64,000 nt of DNA. It comes from Ascarosepion bandense (taxonomy: Eukaryota; Mollusca; Cephalopoda; Sepiida; Sepiidae). Under the pieces are notes generated by a model. It did not search any database. It saw only the letters and a program-made list of their open reading frames with translations, and had not been told where the DNA came from. Each line of letters opens with the position of its first letter. Within the stretch, counting starts at the first letter, position 1. The position numbers were made by a program, and so were the translations under genes. Location: contig JBBBDQ010000421.1 of NCBI GenBank assembly GCA_037127315.1, positions 988,501 to 1,052,500 of the forward strand, given 5' to 3'. Of this stretch, positions 50,890 through 62,204 are shown in pieces.

Positions 50890-51475
50890 CAATACCATAA
50901 TAATTGGCGAATTGGAAACCATCCCTAAGGTATTTGGAAAAGGAATTTGAGGAACTGGAGATTCAAGGAAGGGTTGAATGCGTCAGGATCTGAGAGGCTA
51001 GTAGGGAATGTGCTAGAGCTTAGAGAAACTTACTGCCACTCGATCTTCAATGTCCGCCAAACAAATGACGGAAATATAAAAATACATATAATTTAAAGGA
51101 ACTAAAAGAAGTAATCAGAATAAAAATACAAAAAATTACCTGAGAATAAAAAATTCAATAAATGTAGATCATGTCAAGTTCTGGTATAAAAAAAAGCCTC
51201 AGATTTGGGAAGCTATTCTTTCAGTACAGTTTAAATAAAATAAAATATTTAACTTGACCTTGCTAAAGAACTGAAAATAATTTATAGAATAGGATTAAGG
51301 CAGTCGAGCCCATCATTAATAGTTCACTTGTCAAATTCCAGAAGAACGTATACAAATAAACTGAAAGATTTTGAAGTCCAAAGAAGAATTGAAATCATCC
51401 AGATAACAGCATTACTAAAATCAGCAAAAATACTGAGGAAGGTGTTGGAGTATTGAGCAGTCTACTGCCGTTTAA
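50890..51475 (+). pseudogene. Possible LINE C-terminal fragments, two partial copies
   Basis: YLEKEFEELEIQGRVECVRI near 50930-50990 and KLKDFEVQRRIEIIQITALL with KSAKILRKVLEY near 51360-51455 look like two versions of the same LINE end, the second also similar to 44225-44390. In between, frames are open only in short pieces. Tentative: short similarity, several stops. Confidence 0.4.
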
Positions 51476-51984
51476 TCTCTTGTTTAAACCATCGATCGAT
51501 ATGAGTATGTAAAATTGATACTACTACTAATAATACTACGACTACTACAACAAAATTATTACTAACAATAATAATAAGAAGAAGAAATAAGAAACTAAAA
51601 TGAAGAATCTCTCTGCCTCACAAGACGCCTTAGGGGAACCCTACATCATTGACAGTGTGCAGGTGGCAGCGGTGCTTGGAGCAGTTCATGTGTCGAGGAA
51701 AGTTTTTGTGCCTCTGCAGTGGGTGGTAACTGAGATATGATCATTGTCATCCGGATGAAACCTTAAAGTCGAAGTCGAAACAATAAAAATATATTTTTAA
51801 AAAATTGTATTTTCACTTCTCTTGCTCAATAAAACAAGTCTTTTCACACTTAAAATACAGACAAATAGAAAAATACGTGTATAAAATCTCAGAAAAAATA
51901 TTTTGATGTTTTAAAGAAATTGACACTAACAAATGATATTTGCGTCAAAAAGTTGCGTGGTCTAAATAACCACCATCTCTGTAT
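51476..51984. other. Anonymous DNA
   Basis: A short GC-richer patch (51610-51760) without a recognised domain. Confidence 0.4.
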
Positions 51985-52160
51985 TTTTTTTTTAATTGTA
52001 TCACCCCGAGCAAGGCGGAAACGCCACTGATGTACAGGGGGCTACGTAATAGTGAAAAGATTGGAAAAGAGAAAGCCGGAAACCACATCCTAAACAGGGA
52101 ACAAGGGATGAGCCTCTTAACCTGTTCAATAGACGTGGGTGGAGTGTGAACCGGGCGATG
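51985..52160 (-). mobile_element. Single-unit copy of the array element
   Basis: One unit (GGGAACAAGGGATGAG near 52097) plus the terminal tail ATCACCCCGAGCAAGGCGG on the minus strand with an oligo-A tail (plus-strand T run at 51986-51996). It ends sharply at GTGAACCGGGCGAT. It shows that the element exists with one unit as well as ten. Confidence 0.85.
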
Positions 52161-52332
52161 AGCTGATTTGATAAAGATTGTAATTAAAACATTTTTAAAT
52201 GCCATGTCTCTACAAGAAACAGGCGATGACTTTCCACAAATTCATTTTTCAAAATTATCTGAGAATTGCCATATATTCTTGGAAAATATGCTGGCGTAGT
52301 TTTTCGTTGAATTAAGAGATTTCCTTATCTTA
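52161..52332. other. Anonymous DNA
   Basis: Nothing recognised. Confidence 0.4.
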
Positions 52333-52628
52333 GATGTGCGTTGTGGTGCAGTGGATATCGACTCGGAACGAGAGATCGGGGTGCCGAGTTCGAATTCCAG
52401 TTGAATTCCTTGCATTTACTTACGCACAAATACCCTTGGGAAAAGTATTAACCCGTCTCTTCCCTCCAGTTATCGGTTAAATAAGAGAACAGATTGGGTT
52501 CTATAGCAACCAGTCTACCGCAGAAAGCAATGGCAACCTACTGTGGGATAATCTTCTGTCCAGTTAGTAATGTCTCTTCCGAGACATGATCGCCCAAAGG
52601 TGTATCATGTATGGCACTTAACTGAGAC
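52333..52628 (+). mobile_element. OR-type SINE, copy 13
   Basis: GATGTGCGTTGTGGTGCAGT head, B box AGTTCGAATTCC, body lacking about 15 bases (CCTTGGCTGGC), 3' hairpin with one change and GGCACTTAACTGAGACTG end. Confidence 0.9.
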
Positions 52629-52826
52629 TGGTTGACCTCCAAGTACAGCCTACCATGCTATTGAATTCATATATAGGCGACAGTTTAAGGGACGGATTCA
52701 TGTCTTTCTCAGAGTATTTATGTTAAAGTAAAAGTGAAAGTAACAGACAACCACGAAATTTCAACTCGGCTCATTGATTCCAGTTTCTGTGCGGATATCC
52801 GTTACACGACTTGCACATCCGTTAAA
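52629..52826 (-). mobile_element. Degenerate OR-type SINE, copy 14
   Basis: Minus-strand matches in order: GGTTGACCTCCAAG, GGGACGGATTCATGTCTTTC, GAGTATTTATG, AAATTTCAACTCGGCTC and GCGGATATCCGTTACACGAC with TTGCACATCCGTT. Much older than copy 13, with which it lies tail to tail. Confidence 0.6.
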
Positions 52827-53119
52827 ACAAATGATAAATCTAATTCTCCATTTGAAAACTTTATTTCTACAATTGATTACGTCCAAATTATTGAGAAAAT
52901 AAAAAATAATTATATTTTTTCTATTTTAAGAAAATTTTGAATCGGTTAAAAATTCACCAAGTTACAAATGACATTGGTTACATGATACAAGAATGTTGAG
53001 TAAAGGACTGACAATCTTTCTTTTCCTTTTGATATTAAATATCAGCCAAATTACCAGGCACTTCCTATATGTATAAAACAAATTGATTGAATTCCAAGTT
53101 CATCTACTGCTTCGCACTC
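52827..53119. other. Anonymous AT-rich DNA
   Basis: Nothing recognised. Confidence 0.4.
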
Positions 53120-53330
53120 ATCTCCGGTTTTGTGAGCTTGTTTCTTGATTAGGATTGAGTTTCCGATTCCTTCTAAAGTCTACTTCAGCTCTATACTTCT
53201 AACGTCTCCGCCTAAACTATGAATTCTTTTGTTTCTTCTAAAGTCTTTTCTTTCTCTTTCACTTCCAGTAGCCCTCTTGCGTCTTAGTGTATTTATTGCC
53301 TTGCTTAAAGTGAATTGATTAAAAAAGAAC
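53120..53330 (+). mobile_element. Single diverged unit of the 108-bp array family with LINE-like tail
   Basis: GATTAGGATTGAGTTTCCGA, CTAAAGTCTACTTCAGCTC and ACTTCTAACGTCTCCGCCTA match the 108-bp unit. They are followed by AGTAGCCCTCTTGCGTCTTA, TGCCTTGCTTAAAGTGA and ATTGATTAAAAAA, the same type of tail that closes the 155-bp element. This links both arrays to one element type. Confidence 0.65.
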
Positions 53331-53699
53331 AGGAAGAGCTTTACATCAATATTTTTACTTAGATTTTTAAAAAATAATTTTACAAAACTGAATTTTACCC
53401 CTAAAATCTTGCACTTTTTCTAAATCTCCAGTACCCTACAAAACGGTATAAATTGCAATTTAAACTAATTTATTTTTTTTCTTTTCTCTTCAGTAGTTTT
53501 AATTTATTCATAATAAATATTTATTGCTAACAATTTTGATGCAAGATTTGTATAACAGATAAAAAAGTTTTAATTCAAATCATATTCAAAATTATAAACA
53601 TTTAATTATACACACAAATATTCATATATACACGAAATTATAGATATTTAATATTTCTAAAACCATTGCACAATGTGCACATATTTTTCTCAATGACAC
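53331..53699. other. Anonymous AT-rich DNA
   Basis: Nothing recognised. Confidence 0.4.
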
Positions 53700-53898
53700 T
53701 TTTTTTTTTTTTTTAATCATATCACCCCAAGCAAGGCGATAACGCCACTGATGCGCAGGGGGCTACGTAAGGGTAAAAAGAATGGAAAAGAGAAAGCCGG
53801 AAACCGCATCCTAAACAAGGGTTGAGCCTCTTCACCTGTTCAATAGATGTGGGTGGAGTGTGAACCGGGCGATAGTTTAGTCTATCTACTCCAATTTA
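53700..53898 (-). mobile_element. Single-unit copy of the array element, second solitary copy
   Basis: Tail ATCACCCCAAGCAAGGCG with a T run at 53700-53715 (A tail on the minus strand), then one unit with AAACAAGGGTTGAGCC (about 10 bases lost) and GTGAACCGGGCGATAG, ending at TCTATCTACTCCAATT. Confidence 0.85.
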
Positions 53899-53970
53899 GT
53901 AGACAATAAGAAACATTAGTTCAACAAACTAATTTAAAATCGTAATTTTAACTTTAATTCAAAATCTTCT
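53899..53970. other. Anonymous DNA
   Basis: Short AT-rich spacer. Confidence 0.3.
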
Positions 53971-54051
53971 AAATAACAAAACAAAGAACTTATTTATTTA
54001 AACGTTCCTATATAATTTTTTTAGATAAATATGTTCTTTGTTTTGTTATTT
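53971..54051. repeat. Inverted repeat, 27-nt arms
   Basis: Left arm 53971-53997 starts AAATAACAAAACAAAGAAC; right arm 54025-54051 is its complement with one difference. The loop is 27 nt. It could form a hairpin RNA from either strand. Confidence 0.85.
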
Positions 54052-54307
54052 ACAATATAGTATATAATTGAGGGTAATGATTGTTTTTCATTATAGAAGG
54101 AAACTGAGGATTTAATATTAACTATAATATGTTTATGCATATTTAAGCAAATTTTTTTAACAATTTATAATAATAAATAAATAAATAGAATTTTTAAACA
54201 ATGTACATTATAGTTGTAAAAATTACTTAGTACTTGAACTGGTTCTTTTATTACTTAAAACAACCAAAATTCTGTTCACCAGTATGGAATATAAATTCAA
54301 ATGAATT
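54052..54307. other. Anonymous AT-rich DNA
   Basis: Nothing recognised. Confidence 0.4.
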
Positions 54308-54388
54308 GAGTCCTGGAAGAACACGAAAACTGAGTTCGCCAAATTTCTTTAATTTGACAAACTCAGTTTTCGTGTTCTTCCAGGGCTC
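54308..54388. repeat. Near-perfect long hairpin, 38-nt arms with 5-nt loop
   Basis: Left arm 54308-54345 (GAGTCCTGGAAGAACACGAA and on) and right arm 54351-54388 (ending TCTTCCAGGGCTC) pair at 35 of 38 positions around TCTTT. On the plus strand one of the three differences is a GU wobble; on the minus strand the other two are. Size and pairing are within the range of a microRNA precursor, but a small foldback transposon or a replication-generated palindrome is equally possible. There are no TA or other duplications at the edges. Confidence 0.9.
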
Positions 54389-55360
54389 ATCAAGACTCAT
54401 TCACTTTCCTCTTTAGTAAAATTCAAACAATTTCCATAATATACATCTCATCGAATTATTCCTCATATACACTTTCATTTTTTAACAGTATATTTTTACT
54501 AAATCGTGAATTAGAATTTTTTTCATATATTGTCTCGTACTTGGGAAAATTTCAACTCGGTATTTGTCTGAGAAAATAATCTTTTTCTAATCTAAGACTA
54601 ATCATTCACTTTTAGAACATGCCACAATTTTCATTGTATTTGCAGTCAATTTCAGTTTGGGATTAAAAATATGACAAAATCCTAAACATGTTTGATAATA
54701 TCAAATTCAAATCATTTGAAATTTAACTGTTTTTCTTGGCTGTTTTTTCGATTCAATGACTATTTTTCTTGTTATTCTATTTTTATTATTCTATTTTCTC
54801 CTAGATAACTTGCATTTACGACCAGAATATGGTCTCTTTATTTCTGAACGGGCGCAATTTTCTCGTTTACGATATCTACTCCTAGCATCTAAGTTTTTTT
54901 TAGATTGAAACACGTAGCTTTTGAAAATAAAATGTGTAAATTGTATAAAAATGTGAATTTTATTTGTTTCTAACTTATCCACATCTAATTTAAGTTCTCA
55001 TGTTACTAAGTTAAGTTTAAGTGGCTAAAACATCTGCTTGATAAAACCTTTGAAGTTCTTGTTAAGATTTATCTCATATTATTCAAAAGATTTAAACAAA
55101 ATTGCATTAGTATGTTTTTCGTTATTTATGTTTAAATTTTGCATTAAATCTAGAATCACAATTTGACATTATACGAATTATACGTATCTAAAATATTGAC
55201 TCCATATTGAACAGTTTTGTGTGCTTTTTAATACGTTTCAAACTTTTACTGACCAGTTTATTTTGACATTTGCAAAATTAACTGCATTTATTATAAAATG
55301 TTTTAGAATTTGTTGCGCTTAATATAAATTTAATAAACTTCTTAACTTTATTTGAATATA
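54389..55360. other. Anonymous AT-rich DNA
   Basis: About 1 kb with no recognisable repeats. The minus-strand frame 54791-54982 has a basic C-terminus but no domain. Confidence 0.4.
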
Positions 55361-55670
55361 AGCTTATTTATAAATGGAACTTTGTGTGTGTGTGTCTGTG
55401 TGTGTGTATCCGTTACCTATAGACTCCGAAACGGCTGAACCGATTTTCTTAAAAATTTACACAGTTGTACTATAAGCGTCTGCGAGTGTTCTTAGCTAGG
55501 TTTTGTGTCGAGGTACCCCCGATAAATATCGAAAATCGATAATCGAAAAAATCGGGTTATAGAAGGAATGGTCCGATTTTAATCAAATTTGATACACTCA
55601 TAGTCAAAGACATAAGAAATGATATTCAGAAGTTTCAAGGTTGCAGTTCTTACAATAGTGCAGAAAATTG

Positions 55671-55756
<86 letters not shown>

Positions 55757-55990
55757 GATATATATATAGATATATATAGATATATATATAGATATAGATA
55801 TATATATAAGGCAAGATGTTTGTGTGTGTGTCTGTTTAGCTGTCTGTATGTCCTTTATAAAAATCCACAATATTTATTCGATTCTCACCAAACTTCACAA
55901 ATATTCTTTAGGCTGAGTCTGAGCTCCAGGACCATGGATTAGTTTTAAAGCTTTCATTACACCCGAGCAACGCCGGGTTATACTTCTAGT
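55361..55990 (+). mobile_element. Helitron-like non-autonomous repeat, copy 6 (short subtype)
   Basis: AGCTTATTTATAAATGGAAC start, all 5' blocks, then a large internal compound tract (TA, TG, TA, GATA-like) at about 55673-55808, the AATCCACAATATTTATTCG and TCACCAAACTTCACA blocks of the short subtype, CCATGGATTAGTTTTAAAGC, CGAGCAACGCCGGG and CTAGT at 55986-55990. Confidence 0.75.
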
Positions 55991-56414
55991 ACAGTTATAT
56001 TTACAGTGTACTAATTTATTATTTAATTAATACATTTATTTATGTTAAAAACAAAATGATTTAATAATTGCATCCATATAAGTAAAAACATAATTATTAC
56101 TCAGTGGGATGTAAGCCGACTGCAAGGGGTTTTGATCATACTTTATTAAGACGAATAAACATGTTTAAATTAAGCGGAATTAGCGTTATACATTTGAACG
56201 TAGTCGTGGAAAACTTATAAAGAAAATTAACAACACTTCTACAAAATCGATGGAATGCTTGAAAAATATCCAATAAATAAAAATTCTAACCTATTTGGAG
56301 AATGAATTGCCACTTAACGCAAATCCTAGGCTGCTATTCATCGAAAATAATTTTCGGAGGGTTTATCTGAAATAAGAAATTAAAAACGACTATCTCAAAG
56401 TTTCTTTTTATTCA
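55991..56414. other. Anonymous AT-rich DNA
   Basis: Nothing recognised. Confidence 0.4.
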
Positions 56415-56712
56415 GTCAGTTAATTGCCATACATCATACACGCTTGGGCGATCACAGAGACATGACTGACTGGGCAGAAGATTATCCCGCAGTAGGTTGC
56501 CATTGCTTTCTGCGGTAGACTGGTTGCCGTCCAAGGCTACAGAACCCAATCTGTCCTGTTATTTAACCCATAACTGGAAAGAAATGACGGATTAATACCT
56601 TTCCCAAGGGTATTTCCCAAGTTGAATGCAATGAATTCAGCTGGAATTCGAACTCGGCTCCCCGATTTCTCGTTCCGAGCCGATATCCAATGCACCACAA
56701 CGCACATCAACG
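56415..56712 (-). mobile_element. OR-type SINE, copy 15
   Basis: Minus-strand full-length copy, CAGTCAGTTAATTGCCATAC to CACCACAACGCACATC. The 3' hairpin has lost its left arm. At the head the word CAACGCACAT is tandemly repeated (56698-56717), a small duplication at the RNA 5' end. Confidence 0.88.
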
Positions 56713-56947
56713 CACATCAACGCATTACGTACCTGAAATAAAACGTTCTATCCACTTTGAAGAATGTGTGTGTGCTTGTGGGTTTTGTGTGTGTGCACGC
56801 GCGCTTTCCGTATACAAATGGCACATTATACTTACAAATTTTAATATATTAAATAATGGGTGTACGTCACGATGACCAAATTGTTACACAGTATTTCGAA
56901 GACTTTTTCTATTTTTCTTTTTCTATTTTTCCTTTTTTTTTTTTGTC
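56713..56947. other. Anonymous DNA
   Basis: TG-rich patch near 56765-56800 and T runs near 56930-56945. Confidence 0.4.
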
Positions 56948-56992
56948 ATTCATTCAGTCAAATTACTTAATAACATATAATTTAATATAATT

Positions 56993-57027
<35 letters not shown>

Positions 57028-57063
57028 TTTGAAATACATATGTTATTAAGTAATTTGACTGAA

Positions 57064-57068
<5 letters not shown>
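56948..57068. repeat. Perfect 31-bp inverted repeat around a TA tract
   Basis: ATTCATTCAGTCAAATTACT at the start of the left arm (56948-56978) is matched without error by the complementary right arm (57038-57068). The 59-base spacer contains (TA)n. A young foldback or MITE, or a hairpin RNA source. Confidence 0.9.
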
Positions 57069-57104
<36 letters not shown>

Positions 57105-58942
57105 AAAAATTACTAGTGCACTTCCCGGGTTTCCGCTGTTAGGTATCGCCAGCTACTACGTGGGAAAACAGTAAAAATGCCACCTCACAGTGTCGTACAT
57201 TGCTCTGGATTTTCTGAATTGAGCATTTTTTTTTTGTTGCTACCTTGAAGCGGCCAGTTTATGCCATTCTTCTTTTCCCATATATATATAATGACACTTT
57301 ATTATTCATCTAGATTTAATGGAAAACTACACAAAAGACTTATTTTAACATTTTTTTCACCAAATTTATTTTGTTTTTCATAGAGATAACAGATGGTTAG
57401 TTCTAGCGTTAGTAAAATTTTACATAAAATAATATTTCAGTTCTTGTTCTTGAAAATAATCAGTGATGATTGAAACATACGGATAATTAATAACACAAAA
57501 CGGGAACCAAAAGAAGAGAAAATTACTAAAAAAATTCTGTGGTCTCCGATAAAACCTACTTTTGTGTGCGTGCATGTGTGTGTTTTCACATGATTTTTCG
57601 AATATACACAATACACATATATATGACTAGAATAGCCAAACATGCTGTCATTTATTAAGTTTTCCTTTCATATCATTTTATTACAATTTACGGTAAACAG
57701 CCCTAGTCATTTTTTACATTCTTCAACCGTTATTAAAGAAGCATATTGGAAGAGAAATAATGTACTATCCGTTTTATGATGATGTTTAAAGAAAATTTTG
57801 AAAACCATTACAAATTTTAAAGTATTAACTTTATTGAGAACAAATGTATCTAAGGGTAAAGTTTTTAAATATTTCTTTCAATGAGACGAATCAACGATCA
57901 ACGATCTGTCATTTTACATCCTGTTGTTTGTTTTCGCGTGTGTTCACAAATATTTTCTTTACATGATAAATCGTTTTTAAAGAACCTCTCAAAATACTTA
58001 TAAATATATGTTTGAAATATTCATTTCACCTGCTCTTTCTTTTAATTTAAAGAAAGATGTAATACAATCGGTTTTTATGACATTTTCAAACAACTCGCTA
58101 GTATTTTTTATCATCTTTTATAAATACAAACATCGTTATTCATATGCGCAGAAAACATTGCGCTCACACATGCACGCACACACAAAGATAGGAGCAAAGA
58201 ATTCTTGTACCTGCTTACTATATTTCATATTTCTTTAGAATTAAATTGGAATCAGTAGCTAACCAGAATATTTTTACTTCATAATTCACATGAACACCTG
58301 TTTTTTCGTTCATTTCCTTTTATTGATTGTTATTTCGTAAGTTAATTTAATAATTAAAGATAAAATCATTTAACTGAAACAAATATAAAGATTGAAAAAT
58401 AACTTTACTTTCCGATTTTATAACATAAGATTACACTTTGTTTTGCTGTGCGTTTACTGGCTACTACAATTTTGTTTAAAGCGACGGCAGGAGATGTTGA
58501 CAACTTGTTTTAAGCCTTTTTCTTATAGACTATAGGAAGGTGATAATATGCTTCATAGCCCTGTGACACTTCTGCAAAGGTATGTGATAGAAAGTATGAC
58601 ACATCGCTCTGAAAGATGTTGCTTGATAATTATAGAGAGACTTATATAGATTTGAATATATTCGCATCCGACTCGTATTAATTTGTTTTCCCCGATAATT
58701 TTATGATCATTTTTTCATCAATATTGTTTTTATTCGGTGTTTGTAATTGTACATGCAAAAGTGAAATTAAGTTTTTAAATCAACTTCGCTAAAAAGAACC
58801 CTTTTTCCTTTCCTTTCCTTTCCGTTCCTTTTTTTTTTTTTTTTTTTTTTTGCCTGTGATTAAAGAATTTAAACTATTTTAAATAGTGTAAATATTTTAT
58901 CTCAATATAACTGACCTGAAAAGTAAAGAAAAAATGAATAAA
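57069..58942. other. Anonymous AT-rich DNA
   Basis: A (TA)n at 57069-57099 and a T run at 58831-58851 are the only simple features. Several short frames (57420-57643 minus, 58008-58238 plus) have no recognised domain. A less AT-rich patch at 57115-57260 is unrecognised. Confidence 0.4.
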
Positions 58943-59437
58943 TACCGTATTTAAAGGTATATAAGGTGCACTTTTTTTACTAAAAATATCTTTTAAAATT
59001 CCCCTGCATCTTATATGTCATATGTAAGTTTAATTCACGATAGTCGACCGAAATTAGCAACCTGACAAATCCTATTAGCTGAAACTTTAGGGTAACTTTC
59101 ATATACCTGTTGTCATTATTTAAAAGGCTATTATGCAGATTAAAAGTGTTATCATTGATAATATTTATAATATTAATTTCGTCACGTTTAATACTAGCAA
59201 TTTGTTTCACTAAAATTATATTCAATAAATTCAAATTATATATTTGTAAAATATATTTGTTTCATTAATATTTTTCTTCCAATAACTTCCGGTTGCATTG
59301 GTATAAATGCAATCAGAATTATAAATGTTGAATAAGCTGTACCATTTACTAATAATTTTAGTAATTTTTCTAATTACTAATTTTTTCCTGATTTGCCCTG
59401 CAAATTGGGTAAGTCTTATACACCGTCAAATACGGTA
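58943..59437. mobile_element. MITE-like element with TA target
   Basis: Left TACCGTATTTAAAGGTATAT and right complement (ending GTCAAATACGGTA) form inverted ends of about 23 bases with a few differences, both starting with TA. The inside is AT-rich, 495 bases in all, without coding capacity. The CCGTATTT termini with TA duplication suggest a Tc1/mariner/pogo-type non-autonomous element (from memory of similar ends). Confidence 0.6.
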
Positions 59438-59789
59438 GCTATTTTTCTACTATGTCTCAATATAATGCACTTTTTAAATAACCCGCCAGTTTTATTGTTT
59501 TTCCGTTTTTATTTTGTTCTTTTTGAGGATATTGATGGATTTATATATGCATAAACACATCTGTAAGTCTATAACCTAATGATAAAGGATTTTATACTAC
59601 AGAACCAATATTCATTAAAAAAAATAGTAAAATGTCTCTTTCTTTGCCGATACAATTAATTAGTCATATAGATCGAACATTATATAATGAAATCTTCATA
59701 TTAAAGTTTAATATGTTTAATAATAATATGTTAGGTTGTTATAAATTTACAAATATTCATAAATTACATAGTCAAATGTAACAACCACT
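59438..59789. other. Anonymous AT-rich DNA
   Basis: Nothing recognised. Confidence 0.4.
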
Positions 59790-60045
59790 TCTATTCTAAG
59801 TTTCTTTTTCTCGCGCTTTCCGCTTGTGGAACTCTCTTCCATATACTTGCTTCCCTGATAACTATAACTGCCAAAGGTTTAAAAGCAATTGCCATCTCTA
59901 TTTTCTTGATTCCTATCTTTCTTATATCTTTTGTTCAAAATCCCCGATAATTTGTTCCCCCTTTTCTTTTCTCTCACTGTAGCTCCGAGCGTACCAGTGG
60001 CTGTACTGCCCTTTTTGGCGTGAAATGATGATAAAAATCATAAAA
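59790..60045 (+). pseudogene. CR1/I-like LINE C-terminus and tail, old copy
   Basis: Two plus-strand frames together give FFFSRFPLVELSSIYLLP and YNCQRFKSN-like residues, the counterpart of SFFPRTSLLWNSLPHACFPD and YNLQEFK in the copy at 30408-30915. The tail has CCAGTGGCTGTACTGCC, TTTTTGGCGTGAAATGATGA and an A-rich end. Confidence 0.6.
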
Positions 60046-60589
60046 TAAAATAGGATTAGATTTCTTATTATGGGAATCATGAATACATGATTTTTAAATT
60101 AATTTCATATACTTAAAAGTAAAGATATTGATATTTTTAAAAGTCATATTAATATTCTTATAATTATCTAAACTAAAATATATTCCGGTAATTTATTTGT
60201 AATAATTTCCCTTTTTTAAATATTTCATGGGGGTTAATTATTTTGAGGGTAAAATATCGTTTAAAGTATTCTAGCAACTTAAAAAAGGAAACTACCATAT
60301 TACTTTTTGTGATGTTACTTTTTGCCGAAAATATCATTATTCGAAAAATATTAATCATGGGGTTTATATGAAAAAATGCTTTCATCTATAACTATAAGTT
60401 TGTTTAATGGCTACTCCATACTTGAAGCCTTGAATCAGTTTCAAAGTTTAATAAATATTTCTTTGAAAAGGGATAAAAATTGTGAATGAAAAGGTATATG
60501 TAATTTCTTAATATGAAGATATAAGTTAGTTATTAAAATCTTTTGATCGACTAAATTGTACAAAAACAGTTTTGTGGTTTCTCGGTCAC

Positions 60590-60593
<4 letters not shown>
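60046..60593. other. Anonymous AT-rich DNA
   Basis: Nothing recognised. Confidence 0.4.

Positions 60594-60661
<68 letters not shown>
60594..60661. repeat. (TG)n microsatellite
   Basis: About 67 bases of uninterrupted TG. Confidence 0.95.
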
Positions 60662-60664
<3 letters not shown>

Positions 60665-61837
60665 GTTATTACTTCTTTTTACTTCTTGAGATGAAATCTG
60701 GTGAAAATAGGTTTTTCTTAGATGTAGAAAACCACATAAATTCATAGAATCAAGAGACAGCTAAAACTATTTTGTAAGTATGTAAAAAGCATTTTCGTGA
60801 GAGGCTATGTTTAGCGACTAAACAGGACAATTGTCTTTCATATGAAATTTGAAATATCAAAATCAACTAAAGTATTTCATTGGTTGGCAACTTTGTAAGT
60901 TTTATTAAAATTATGAGTTAAATTCAAGATTTATCGAAAGAAAACAGTATGTGTATTTGTTTTTACAAACATTGGCAAAATATCATTCGAAAGGTTGATA
61001 TTTTTGTTTCATTCCTTATAGAATCTTCAAAATAAATTTTAACAAATGTATTGAATAATTTTAAAATAAAATCAAGAACTATTCGTAGGAACTATGAATG
61101 GACACTAAAACTTTCTCTTGTTAATCCACATCCAAACGCTAAGCAAAAAAGTAAATGATGTTGTTTTGTTTCATAGTAGGGCCGAGAGCTTTTTAGTACT
61201 GCTTTCGTCATGTTCAGAAGTTTTTCAATAAACTTTTATTAATTTGACATTACTAAAAACATAAATGTATTAACTAAGTTATTAAAGTTCATGATGTAAA
61301 CATTTCTGTACTTATTCTTTTCTATCTTGTCCATATTAAATAACAACAAAACGGGAAAATTTTCTTTTTTTCTTTTTTCCGAAAAATAACTTGCTTTTAA
61401 GTAATCTTTTAGTATTGTTGTTTTCATATTAGCTACGAAAATACTTTTAGCAAAAAGTTTGTAAAATACTTTTCTGCGGAAATAAGCATTTTATATTTTT
61501 ATGATTTGTCAACTGGTAAAGTTTTTTTTTTTTGTATCATTCTTGCCTACTTGTCGAATAATGTCAGAATTTATATGCATGAGACATTTTTAAAACAGTC
61601 AAGAATCAAGTTATTACATCCCTTTTAAACATGACGTAATGAAACATTATTCTCGCTTTGCTATCAACTAAGACTTGTGAAATGGCGCAATCTTTATGAA
61701 ACATTTTAGATGCCATTTATCTCCTTATTGACCTTTGTGGTAATAACTAAAACACCTTCAACGTTCGAACATTTCCTTCCCTTTTATTTTAACTAAAATT
61801 AAGTAAATTTTACAACGAAACAATCATTACAACAAAA
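60662..61837. other. Anonymous AT-rich DNA
   Basis: No recognisable gene or repeat in about 1.2 kb. Confidence 0.4.
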
Positions 61838-62080
61838 ATGAAAGGTCAATTGCCTTCTCTTGGACTTTCCCCCAGACAACCATTGTATCATGATTTTCTT
61901 TCTTTCCACTTTACTCTCATACAGCTCTATTCACACCAGTGTTCTCATCCTTCTCTTACCCATTTTCTGACACCCCCTGCAATCTGTTCCTCTTTCTCAT
62001 CACTCTCCTCTTATGTAATCCCCTGCTCACCAGTGGCCTTGTTTGGGGTGAAATGATTATAATAGAATTTTTTAAAAAAT
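61838..62080 (+). mobile_element. LINE 3' UTR and tail (CR1/I-like family)
   Basis: A C- and T-rich 3' UTR followed by AATCCCCTGCTCACCAGTGG, CCTTGTTTGGGGTGAAATGA and TTATAAT. The tail matches those at 23700-23785 and 30408-30475. The 72-codon frame across it (61838-62056) is not a coding sequence. Confidence 0.6.
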
Positions 62081-62196
62081 CACAAAAAAAAAAATGAAAA
62101 ATGACATAATCACAAATGGAAATAATAAAACAGTTACTTTTCAAAAAGTTGAAATCACAGAATGTGAATTTATTTTTCTTCTAATTCTTTATAAAT
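62081..62196. other. Anonymous DNA
   Basis: A-rich stretch after the LINE tail; ATGAAAAATGACATAAT near 62094 resembles the 3' tail word of the LINE at 8290-8660. Confidence 0.35.
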
Positions 62197-62204
62197 ATTT
62201 GTAT

